Source of the DNA: Streptomyces olivochromogenes
GTDB taxonomy: Bacteria > Actinomycetota > Actinomycetes > Streptomycetales > Streptomycetaceae
Direction of reading: 5' to 3'
Length of the DNA stretch: 64,000 nt
Assembly: GCF_001514115.1 (NCBI RefSeq)
Contig: NZ_KQ948458.1
Coordinates: 375,523-439,522, forward strand
Shown: positions 35,524 to 43,103 of the stretch, piece by piece
Position numbering within the stretch: the stretch's first letter is position 1
Layout: every line of letters starts with the position of its first letter
Made by a program: the position numbers and the translations under genes
Notes under the pieces: generated by a model
Database searches by the model: none
What the model was told of the DNA's origin: nothing
The model's input: the letters and a program-made list of their open reading frames with translations, nothing else

Positions 35524-37361
35524 CGGAGTTCTCCCGTGTGCGTGTTCCGGGCGGGTGGCGTGGGGTACGTCTCCGGGTGCGTCCGCAGCCAGCTCTCGCA
35601 GGCCACGGTGGTGTCGATCGGCTGGAGATGGTGGGACATCGGCCCCGGGTTCAGCACCGCGGACCGGAAGGCCGCCGGGTCGATGAGGCCGAGCCGGGCG
35701 AGTTGGGAGTCCTCGCACAGCTCCAGGATCCGGGCCCGGTTGCGGGCCAGGCCGCGGAACGCCTCCGCGCTGAACTCGCCCTTGTCGCGGCGGCCCAGGA
35801 TGTCCGCGGGGACGAGACCCTGTGCGGCCGAGGTGAGCAGCGGCTTGAACCGCCCGCCGAGCAGGCGCTGGTCGATCCGGGTGGCCAGGGCCGCCTCCAC
35901 CACCCGGTCGTCGAGGAAGGGCGCGTCCCAGGTGACGCCGCTGTCCCCGAGGGCGGTGTTGACCTGGCGGACGGTGGTCCCCTCGAAGACGAGCGAGGCG
36001 AGTGCCTGGTGCCGGGCCCGGTCGGCGTCCAGGGGCCCGGGTCCCTCGGTGGCGGCGTCGGTGAGAAGGGCGCGGACCGCGGCCACGGCGTCGGGGGTGG
36101 CCCAGGCCGGCATGCGGGGCGCGAACACCCAGCCGAAGTCGGGCTCGTCGACGGGCGGGGGCGGGGCGTCGATGCGGGCGGCGACCCGACCGAGGTTCTG
36201 CCCGAACGTCGACCGGTCGAGCAGCGAGCGTACGGTCGCCCGCCACGGCCAGCGGTTGGCCAGCCGGTAGCGGTTGACCAGCCGCAGCCCGCCGACCGGT
36301 GTGGCCCGGGCCAGGGACCAGGCGCAGGCGGGCATCCGGCCGAACAGCTCGTCACCGCCGAAGCCGGTCAGGTGCAGGCGGGCGCCCTCGGCCGTGGCCC
36401 GCTTGGCCAGGTCCTGGATGTGGGCGAGTCCGGAGGCCCAGGTCGAGGGACCTTCCGGGGCCGCGCCGACTAGGTCGGCGGTGTAGCCAACGTCGAAGAG
36501 GTTCTCGGCACGGTCGGCGGACAGCGTGTGGTGCCGGGCTGCCGGCAGGCACTCCGCGGCCCGGTGGGCCCACATCGTGTCCGCGTTGGCGCTGTCGATC
36601 GGCATCACGTGGTAGGTGACCAGGTCGGCGCCGGCCGCGTGGGCGAGGAAGCACAGTGAGGTGGAGTCCAGGCCGCCGGAGAGGTCGGCGCTGAGGGTGC
36701 CGCCCGCGGTGACCCGGGTCGTGATCGCGTCGTCCAGCGCGGAGCGGACGGCGGCCGCGCCCTGCGCGAGCGTGAGGGACGGCTCCGGGAGTTCCCACCA
36801 GCGGATCTGGCGGGCCCTGCCGTCGGTGTCCAGTTCCAGCCAGTGGCCGGTGGTGAGCGCCTCGACGCCCCGGCGGACGGGGCGCTGGGCGAGCGGCCAG
36901 GGCGGTCCGCCCGGCGCCAGCAGACGGGCGGCGAGCACGGTCTCGTCGAGGTCGGCGCCGGTCAGCCGCAGCAGGGGTGCCACCCCGCTCGCGGCGACGG
37001 TCACCCCGTCGACGGCGGCAGTGAAGATCTGTCGTACGCCGACGGCCGAACCCTGCACCCTGGTCCTGCCGCCCAGTGACACCGCCAGGTGGACGGCGCC
37101 CGGCAGCCGGGACGCGATCGCGTCCACGTCGTGCAGCGAGTGCAGCCGGCCGAGCGCTGCGGTCGCGGCGGCCGTGTCGAGCCGGGTGTGTCCCAGTACG
37201 GCCATCCGCCGCGGGCCCGCCTCGACGACCACGACCTCGGTCTCGGGCCAGTCGCCGACGATCCAGGGCCGCCCCGACGCGTGGTCGATACGCCGTGCCG
37301 CCCGCAGCCGGCCGGCCGTCGCGGCACCGGCCGGGCAGTCCGGAAGAACCACGAATTCCAT
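35520..37361 (-). CDS. mslC: Lasso peptide cyclase (asparagine synthetase-like, C)
   Basis: A 613-aa ATP-dependent cyclase. The N-terminal glutaminase-like domain begins MEFVV and lacks the Cys nucleophile of true asparagine synthetases. The synthetase domain has the PPi loop LSADLSGGLDSTSL. It adenylates Asp9 of the core and closes the amide with Cys1. The gene begins 73 bases after the precursor stop, beyond a hairpin, and is the first of eight overlapping genes. Confidence 0.95.
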   Translation of the reverse strand: MEFVVLPDCPAGAATAGRLRAARRIDHASGRPWIVGDWPETEVVVVEAGPRRMAVLGHTRLDTAAATAALGRLHSLHDVDAIASRLPGAVHLAVSLGGRTRVQGSAVGVRQIFTAAVDGVTVAASGVAPLLRLTGADLDETVLAARLLAPGGPPWPLAQRPVRRGVEALTTGHWLELDTDGRARQIRWWELPEPSLTLAQGAAAVRSALDDAITTRVTAGGTLSADLSGGLDSTSLCFLAHAAGADLVTYHVMPIDSANADTMWAHRAAECLPAARHHTLSADRAENLFDVGYTADLVGAAPEGPSTWASGLAHIQDLAKRATAEGARLHLTGFGGDELFGRMPACAWSLARATPVGGLRLVNRYRLANRWPWRATVRSLLDRSTFGQNLGRVAARIDAPPPPVDEPDFGWVFAPRMPAWATPDAVAAVRALLTDAATEGPGPLDADRARHQALASLVFEGTTVRQVNTALGDSGVTWDAPFLDDRVVEAALATRIDQRLLGGRFKPLLTSAAQGLVPADILGRRDKGEFSAEAFRGLARNRARILELCEDSQLARLGLIDPAAFRSAVLNPGPMSHHLQPIDTTVACESWLRTHPETYPTPPARNTHTGELR

Positions 37362-37396
37362 GTCGCCTCGTTCCCCGTCTCCTCGTTGCCCCGGGT

Positions 37397-37426
37397 GGTG
37401 CCGGTGCGTGGACACGCACCGGCACC
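37397..37426 (-). terminator. Perfect hairpin between precursor and cyclase genes
   Basis: A 14-bp perfect inverted repeat (GGTGCCGGTGCGTG and its complement) with a two-base spacer, just after the precursor stop. It probably works as a partial terminator or RNA stabiliser, giving more precursor mRNA than enzyme mRNA. Confidence 0.8.
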
Positions 37427-37434
37427 GGACGTGA

Positions 37435-37563
37435 TCACCAGAAGCAGACGATCGCGTAGCCGCAGCCGGCGAAGTCGTTGCAGCTTCCGACGCCGAGGCA
37501 CTTCGTGAGCTCCTCGAAGTCGCCGACTTCCTGGAGCATGGGGGGTTCGTAGATCGCGGACAT
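37435..37563 (-). CDS. mslA: Lasso peptide precursor (siamycin I / MS-271 type)
   Basis: A 42-aa peptide. The leader MSAIYEPPMLQEVGDFEELTK has the usual Thr at the penultimate position, then a 21-residue core starting CLGVGSCND and ending CGYAIVCFW. Cys1 amine to Asp9 side chain makes the nine-residue ring. Cys7, Cys13 and Cys19 with Cys1 give two disulfides, the class I pattern. From memory the core equals siamycin I (MS-271/NP-06), an HIV-fusion and cell-wall inhibitor. GGGAGGA lies before the ATG. Confidence 0.96.
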   Translation of the reverse strand: MSAIYEPPMLQEVGDFEELTKCLGVGSCNDFAGCGYAIVCFW

Positions 37564-37639
37564 GGGGGTCCTCCCGTATCGGATCGGTCAGGCCGACCTT
37601 GTTCGGCCTGTGATCTGTCACGGAAGTTACGTGGCGGAA

Positions 37640-37695
37640 TGTCCCACCGGCATGGGGCAGTTGTCCCACGCCGGTCCTGTCAGCTGTCCCACCGG
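37640..37695 (-). promoter_or_regulatory. Three spaced GTGGGACA repeats upstream of the lasso precursor
   Basis: On the minus strand GTGGGACA occurs three times in the same orientation (plus-strand TGTCCCAC at 37640, 37662 and 37685). The spacing is 22 and 23 bases, two helical turns. The nearest is about 77 bases upstream of the precursor ATG. Such spaced direct repeats are typical of response-regulator or SARP binding. The third overlaps the end of the upstream permease gene. Confidence 0.65.
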
Positions 37696-38432
37696 CGCTG
37701 GCGCACCCAGCCCCAGCCGAGGGCGGCGACGGTCCAGGCCAGCAGCACCGTGAAGCCGAAGGCGGTGTGCGGGGAGCGGACGGTGAGCAGTTCGTTTCCC
37801 GCCTGGTCGGGGAAGTACCGGGCCATCTCCTTGGTCGCCCCGATGAGGGACAGGATGTGCGTCCCGGCGAGCACCATCGGCAGCAGTACGGCCAGCGGTA
37901 CGACGGCGTTGCGGGCGATCGCCGCGATACCGGCCGCGAACAGGCACATCAGGGTCAGATAGACGACCGCCCCGGCCAGGGCGCGCGGGACACCGCTCGC
38001 GCCGAGCGAGGAACCGTGGGACCCGAGGGCCGCCTGCGTGGCCAGATAGCCGAGGACGGTGACGGGGACGGACACGGCGACCGCCGCCAGGGCGGTGACG
38101 GCCGTCTTCGCCACGTAGAGCCGTCCGCGCCGGGGTACGGCGAGCAGCGAGACACGGATCATGCCGGACGTGTACTCGCTGGTGACGACGAGCACGCCGA
38201 ACACGATCAGCGCCAACTGGCCGTAGAGGATGCCGTCGAGACCGGCCTGTTCCGGGGTGAAGTCGGAACGCAGGCTCGGGTTGTCGGACTCCAGCGCGTT
38301 CTTCGCGGACCAGCCGTCGAGGGCGGCGATGAGAACGCTGACCGCGGCGAACAGCAGCAGCGAGATCCGGGTGCCGCGGATGCCGCGCAGCTTGGTGGTC
38401 TCGGCGCGGACGGCCGCGAGGGTCTCAGACAT
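37680..38432 (-). CDS. ABC-2 family permease of the second ABC pair
   Basis: A 250-aa permease with six membrane segments (start MSETLAAVRAETTKLRGIRG, typical of BcrB-like/NatB proteins). With the ATPase encoded upstream it forms a transporter, probably for self-resistance. The ATG at 38432 overlaps the ATPase gene by eight bases. It precedes the lasso precursor on the same strand. Confidence 0.86.
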   Translation of the reverse strand: MSETLAAVRAETTKLRGIRGTRISLLLFAAVSVLIAALDGWSAKNALESDNPSLRSDFTPEQAGLDGILYGQLALIVFGVLVVTSEYTSGMIRVSLLAVPRRGRLYVAKTAVTALAAVAVSVPVTVLGYLATQAALGSHGSSLGASGVPRALAGAVVYLTLMCLFAAGIAAIARNAVVPLAVLLPMVLAGTHILSLIGATKEMARYFPDQAGNELLTVRSPHTAFGFTVLLAWTVAALGWGWVRQRRWDS

Positions 38433-39348
38433 GCGTGTTCCTGCCTTCCTGGCCGGGGACCCGTTGGCCTTCTCCGATGACGTCGAGGAAGGTCTCCTCC
38501 AACGAACCGGCGTGGGTGCCGAGTTCGTCGAGCGGGAAGCCGCCCGCCGCGGCGATCCGGCTGACGTCCGCGGCCGCCATGCCCACGACGTCCAGGCCGC
38601 CGCCGGGGACACGGGTCACGGTGGCGCCGCCGCCTTCCAACTCCCTGCCGAGCCGGTCGGGTTCGGGGGTGCGGACGCGGACGTAGGACCGTCCGTGGCG
38701 CTCGATGAAGTCCGACATCCCGGTGTCCGCGAGGAGCCGGCCCCGGCTGATGACGACCAGGTGATCGGCGACCAGGGCCATCTCGGTCATCAGATGGCTG
38801 GAGATGAGGACGGTACGGCCCTCGGCGGCCATCGAGCGCAGCAGCTCGCGCAGCCAGCGGATGCCCTCGGTGTCCAGGCCGTTGACCGGTTCGTCGAGCA
38901 CCAGCACGGGCGGGTCGCCGAGGAGCGCGGCGGCCAGGCCCAGCCGCTGGCCCATGCCGAGGGAGAAGGTGCCGGTCCGGCGCCGGGCCGCGTCCGTGAG
39001 CCCGACCGCCTCCAGGACCTCGGCGACCCGGCCGGTGGCGATCCGGTTGCTCTGGGCGAGCCAGCGCAGATGGTCGCGCGCGGTCAGGCCGCGGTGCGGG
39101 GCCGAGGTCTCCAGCAGGGCGCCGATGTGGCGCAGGGGGTAGGCCAGGTCGCCGTAGGCGTGCCCGTCGATCCGCGCGGTTCCGGTGTCGGGGCGGGTCA
39201 GGCCCAGCATCATCCGCAGGGTGGTCGACTTCCCGGCGCCGTTGGGGCCGAGGAAGCCGGTGACGGCTCCGGGCCGCACCGTGAAGGTCAGGCCGTCCAC
39301 GACGGTGGCCGGCCCGTACCGCTTGGTCAGGTTCTGGACGTCAATCAC
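38425..39348 (-). CDS. ABC transporter ATPase (BcrA-like)
   Basis: A 307-aa ATPase. Walker A GPNGAGKST, signature FSLGMGQRLGLAAAL, Walker B VLVLDEPVNGLD, and switch His in ISSHLMTEM. The C-terminal extension is like BcrA bacitracin-resistance ATPases. It pairs with the permease downstream. The GTG at 39348 follows the kinase gene with a 146-base gap. Confidence 0.9.
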   Translation of the reverse strand: MIDVQNLTKRYGPATVVDGLTFTVRPGAVTGFLGPNGAGKSTTLRMMLGLTRPDTGTARIDGHAYGDLAYPLRHIGALLETSAPHRGLTARDHLRWLAQSNRIATGRVAEVLEAVGLTDAARRRTGTFSLGMGQRLGLAAALLGDPPVLVLDEPVNGLDTEGIRWLRELLRSMAAEGRTVLISSHLMTEMALVADHLVVISRGRLLADTGMSDFIERHGRSYVRVRTPEPDRLGRELEGGGATVTRVPGGGLDVVGMAAADVSRIAAAGGFPLDELGTHAGSLEETFLDVIGEGQRVPGQEGRNTHV

Positions 39349-39494
39349 GCCACGAGTCTGGCCGCGGCGGCCGCAGCGCACATCGGACCGGGGTCGGGAC
39401 GGTGCGGGCCGGTTCCGCGGACCGGACCCATACCGGGGTATGAGACCGTTTCAGCCATATGCGGTGGGCGGGACGTAGGGCGGTTGGCGTGGCA

Positions 39495-40628
39495 CTAGTA
39501 CGGCAGTGTCGCGAGGATCCCGAAGCCCGCGCCGGGGCGGGGGCCCGCCGTGAGGGTCCCACCGTGCGCGACGGCCCGTTCCCTCATCCCGACGAGCCCC
39601 ATCTCGCCGCCGGGCACGGTCGGCCGGTGCCCGGCTCCGGGGCCGTCGTCGGTGACGCCGATCGTCAGCACCCCGTCCTGCGCGGTGACGCTGACCAGGC
39701 AGCGGGTCGGGGCAGCGTGTTTGACGACGTTGGTCAGCGCCTCCTGGACGATCCGGAACGCGGTCAGCGCGACTCCGTCGGGTGGTTCCTCCGCGCAGTC
39801 GGAGCGCAGGTCGACGCTGACGCCCGCCGCCTCGGCCGTACGGACCAGGGAGGGCAGGTCCGACAGTCCGGGGACCGGCTGGAGGTCCTGCTGCTGGTCG
39901 ACGTGTTCCCGGCGCAGCACCTTGAGGGTGGCCCGCATGTCGCGCAGCGCCCTGCGGCTGATGTCCTCGATGACGGTGAGGGCCTCTCTGGCCTCCTCGG
40001 GGTGGGTGGCGATGACGTGGTTGGCGACCCCGGCCTTGATCGCGATCAGGCCCACGCTGTGGGTGACGACGTCGTGGATGTCCCGGGCGATCCGCATGCG
40101 TTCTTCGACCTTGGCCTGCTCGGCCGCCTGCATGATGGTCCGCCGCAGGCTCTCGCGTCGCTCCCGTACGGCCGTCCCCGCGGCCCACGTCGCCCCCAGC
40201 ACCAAGAGCCCGAACAGCAGTTGCACCGCCAGGGTGCCGCCCGTGTAGTGCTGCCCGCCCGTCACCGTCAGCAGGGCCGCGCCCGCCGTGCTCGCCCCGC
40301 CGACGATCACGGCCGACCGCCCCAGTTGTCGTCGCCGTGTCGTCGCGACCAGGTACAGGGCGTAGGCCGCGGAGAGGAAGACGGCAGGGCCGAGACCGGC
40401 GGCCAGCGCCACGCAGGACGCGGTGAGGACGATCGCGAACACCGGGACGGGCCACAGCCGCCGTACAGCGAGCGGCAGCGCGGTGGCGAGCGAGAGCAGC
40501 GATACCGCGAGCCCACCGGGCGCGCCGCCGCTGTCGGGCCGTACCAGCGTCAGTTGGGGAAGCAGGGCGAACCCGAGGGCCGCCGCCCCGTCGAGGAGGA
40601 TCAGGCGTCGGCGCGAGACATCTCCCAT
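39495..40628 (-). CDS. NarL-type sensor histidine kinase
   Basis: A 377-aa HisKA_3 kinase with four or more N-terminal membrane segments and no large outer domain. The phospho-acceptor motif is RIARDIHDVVTHSVGLIAIK, the N box EALTNVVKHA, and the G boxes DDGPGAG and MGLVGMRERA. The nearest full response regulator on this strand is at 29603-30277, beyond the lasso operon, so the pair probably brackets the cluster. Small intramembrane sensing is typical for kinases that detect membrane-active peptides. Confidence 0.9.
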   Translation of the reverse strand: MGDVSRRRLILLDGAAALGFALLPQLTLVRPDSGGAPGGLAVSLLSLATALPLAVRRLWPVPVFAIVLTASCVALAAGLGPAVFLSAAYALYLVATTRRRQLGRSAVIVGGASTAGAALLTVTGGQHYTGGTLAVQLLFGLLVLGATWAAGTAVRERRESLRRTIMQAAEQAKVEERMRIARDIHDVVTHSVGLIAIKAGVANHVIATHPEEAREALTVIEDISRRALRDMRATLKVLRREHVDQQQDLQPVPGLSDLPSLVRTAEAAGVSVDLRSDCAEEPPDGVALTAFRIVQEALTNVVKHAAPTRCLVSVTAQDGVLTIGVTDDGPGAGHRPTVPGGEMGLVGMRERAVAHGGTLTAGPRPGAGFGILATLPY

Positions 40629-40778
40629 GTCCCGAACCTATGCGCCTGATCAGCCGGACGTCCAACGCGGCCGGAACAGGACCATGACCGCTCAAGTCGG
40701 TGCGGTCCGTCCGTTTCGTCTGCTTAGGCTGTCACCGTCTTTGCGGGCGTTCAACGCTTACCACGGGGGTGCAAAGCT

Positions 40779-41471
40779 ATGCGGATCAACCTGTTCATCC
40801 TCAGTGAGGACCCGGTGTCCCTGGCCGGACTCGAGGCGATCGTCGAACAGGACGACAGCGTCAACCTCATCGGCACGGCGGTCGACGAGTCCCACGGCCT
40901 TCGATGTCTGGAGAACAACCCGCTCCGCCCGGACGTCGTGCTTCTCGGTGAGCCACCGTCAAAACGCGCCATATGCAGGAATGTTGAGTGGATCGTCTCC
41001 CTGTACCGCCGGGAGAAGTCACGGCCACAGATCGTCGTGGTGTCGCAGAACGACTACGACGACGTGATCGTCTCCGCCCTCCGCCTCGGCGTGAACGGGT
41101 ATCTCGCGCGGATCGCGTCCCCGGAGGAACTGTTTCAGTCCCTGCACATCGTGGCGCGTGGGGGTGCCGCGTTCAGCCCGACGATCGCGGCTCGCTTCAG
41201 CAGGTTCTTCGCCACCGTGCAAAGACTTCCCGAGCTGTCCGAGTTCTCCCGACTGACCAGCAGGGAGACGGAGATACTGGAGCTGCTCGCGGACGGCATG
41301 AACAACCGTCAGATCGCCCGGCGCCTCTTTCTCGCGGAGAAGACCGTACGCAACTACGTCTCCCGCATCTTCACCAAACTGGAGGTGCACGACCGGGCCG
41401 CCGCCGTACTGCGCGCACGCGACGCCGGTTTCGGCGAACAGCCCGACACCGTACTGCCCCAACACGCCTGA
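40779..41471 (+). CDS. LuxR-type regulator with degenerate receiver
   Basis: A 230-aa regulator, ATG start after GGGGG. The LuxR helix-turn-helix is intact (LTSRETEILELLADGMNNRQ). The receiver lacks the phospho-acceptor Asp: DVVLLGEPP replaces the usual VVLLDxxMP. The conserved Lys is also missing (YLARIASPEEL). It is therefore phosphorylation-independent and may respond to a ligand or protein. It diverges from the kinase gene with 150 bases between, where the shared promoter lies. Confidence 0.88.
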   Translation: MRINLFILSEDPVSLAGLEAIVEQDDSVNLIGTAVDESHGLRCLENNPLRPDVVLLGEPPSKRAICRNVEWIVSLYRREKSRPQIVVVSQNDYDDVIVSALRLGVNGYLARIASPEELFQSLHIVARGGAAFSPTIAARFSRFFATVQRLPELSEFSRLTSRETEILELLADGMNNRQIARRLFLAEKTVRNYVSRIFTKLEVHDRAAAVLRARDAGFGEQPDTVLPQHA

Positions 41472-42100
41472 CAGCACCAGGAGATCGAGCGCACGACCCT
41501 CTGGCCGGCGGGCTCGCGGTGCCGGCGACTTCGTGGGCGGCCGGATCGCCGTGGAACCGGCGGCACCGGGCAGCGACCGGATCAGCAGCGTGACCCGGGT
41601 CAAGGCGGTCGGCATCGACGTCCCCAGTGGCCCGGTTGCCGACACCTTCGGCGGTCCGGTTGCCGCCACGTTCGGCCGTCCGATTGCCGACACATTCGGC
41701 CGTCCGGTTGCCGACACGTTCGGCCCGACGCCCGTCGAGCTGTCCCGCCTCTCCTTCCACGATTCCTCGAAGTTCCGCTTCGGTCCCGGCAAGGTCAACC
41801 AGGCCGTGGACGCCGAGGTGCATGAAGGCAGTCGGCTCATGACCTCCGACCGTCGGTAGTAGTCCTGCCCGTTCGAGCGCCGGGACGAGGGAAAGTCGCT
41901 CTCCTGCTTCTCCCAGCCGGTTACGGTCGGTCGGCTGACCCCGGCCGGCGCGGCGATCTGTGCTCGTCCGAGCAGCCGATCGTCACCCGTCGGCACCCGC
42001 ACCACCTCGGCGGCCCCGCGCGTCCTGACCGGCGGCCCGGACACGCCGCGGCGCCCTGCGCGGTACGGGTGCGAGGGCGCCGTGGCGGTACGGGGGCGGG
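41472..42100. other. Region of remnants and repeats
   Basis: No intact gene. It contains four 24-bp tandem repeats (41629-41724), and at about 41850-42010 on the minus strand a helix-turn-helix piece GRAQIAAPAGVSRPTVTGWE followed by DYYRRSEVMSRL. The piece resembles the N-terminus of Streptomyces N6-adenine DNA methylases. The catalytic part is gone. Confidence 0.4.
41629..41724 (+). repeat. Four tandem 24-bp repeats
   Basis: Four units of the type GGTCCGGTTGCCGACACGTT (20 of 24 bases shown) differ at a few positions. The plus strand reads GPVADTFG and the minus strand GNRTAEGV per unit. Neither frame belongs to a recognisable gene, so the array is probably non-coding. Confidence 0.8.
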
Positions 42101-42646
42101 TCAGCGGGTGCGAGAGGATCCTGAGCCGCCCGGGGTTCGGGGCGCCCAGGTCGGCTCTGCCGTGGCCTCCTTCATGGACGGTTCGTCCATGAGGACGTGC
42201 CAGCCGTCGTCGCCCGCGTTCCCGTCCAGGCGCACGCTGATCTCCTTCGTCTGCCCGGTGTCCTGGAAGTACAGGACGACGGTCTGACGCTCGGAGCCTT
42301 CGTCGTAGAAGTCGGCTGCGACCTTCCCGCCCGCTCCCTTTCCGAATGCCTTGATCCAGTTCTCGGCCGTGCTGCGCGCGGCGTCCTTGCCGCCGTCACC
42401 GGTGGCGAGTGCCGCGAGCCGGTCGGCGGAATCGTCCGCGATCCGCCAGACGAGCTGTTGCGTGACGCCGAGTGAGCCGGTGGAGGGGTAGCCGAGCACG
42501 TGCAGGGGTTCATGGCCGGTGTAGTCCTTGGCGTAGCCGGTGCCCGCGGTGTCGTCCGTGGACGAGCACCCGGTCAGCGCCGCGAACAGCACACTGGCTG
42601 CCAGCGCTCCGGTTATCGGGCCGCGTGCTGCGGTCCCTGCCCTCAT
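42101..42646 (-). CDS. Lipoprotein, function unknown
   Basis: A 181-aa protein. A signal peptide with lipobox LFAALTGC marks lipid attachment at Cys. The mature part (about 155 residues) is soluble and acidic, with a strand-rich pattern (RQTVVLYFQDTGQTKEISVR). The ATG overlaps the stop of the truncated amidase gene by four bases, so the two were one operon. Confidence 0.75.
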   Translation of the reverse strand: MRAGTAARGPITGALAASVLFAALTGCSSTDDTAGTGYAKDYTGHEPLHVLGYPSTGSLGVTQQLVWRIADDSADRLAALATGDGGKDAARSTAENWIKAFGKGAGGKVAADFYDEGSERQTVVLYFQDTGQTKEISVRLDGNAGDDGWHVLMDEPSMKEATAEPTWAPRTPGGSGSSRTR

Positions 42647-43025
42647 GTGGCACTCCTGGGTCGGATGATCAGGACTCGTTGGATCGGGTTGCTGGTGCCG
42701 CGGTAACGCGCCGGCACGTCGTCGAGCGTGGTGTGGTTCTTGATGCCGTGCTGGGAGAGTCCCAGATGTCCCTGCACCTTGGAGGTCACCACCGTGGCGT
42801 GGTCGTAGCGCCGTTCCTTCTTCCATTTGAAGAAGACGATGTCGCCCAGCTGGGCGTTGTGCGTCTTGGAGATGCGGGTCGCGGGACGGTGACCGGAGAA
42901 GTGACGGCGCAGGTTGTCGGCGCCCGACCAGGTGTAGCTCTTGTTCTTGACCGAACCGAAGAGGTAGTACTGCTGCCACCACGCGCCGTCCGTCTTGCGG
43001 CCGCCCCACCGGAATTCATGCCGCC
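42643..43025 (-). pseudogene. 5'-truncated amidase-domain (Amidase_6) gene
   Basis: The last 125 residues of an Amidase_6 protein: EFRWGGRKTDGAWWQQYYLF, then AQLGDIVFFKWKKERRYDHA with the catalytic His region. The N-terminal part with the catalytic Cys is absent. The break lies at about 43025, next to a run of nine Gs (43093-43101) and the end of the decarboxylase gene. Confidence 0.7.
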
Positions 43026-43103
43026 ACCGTGGTAGAGGGCCTTGGAGGGTCCGCGGTGGAGACGCCCTCAGAGCGAGCAGGTGTGTGCAACCGGGGGGGG
43101 GCG

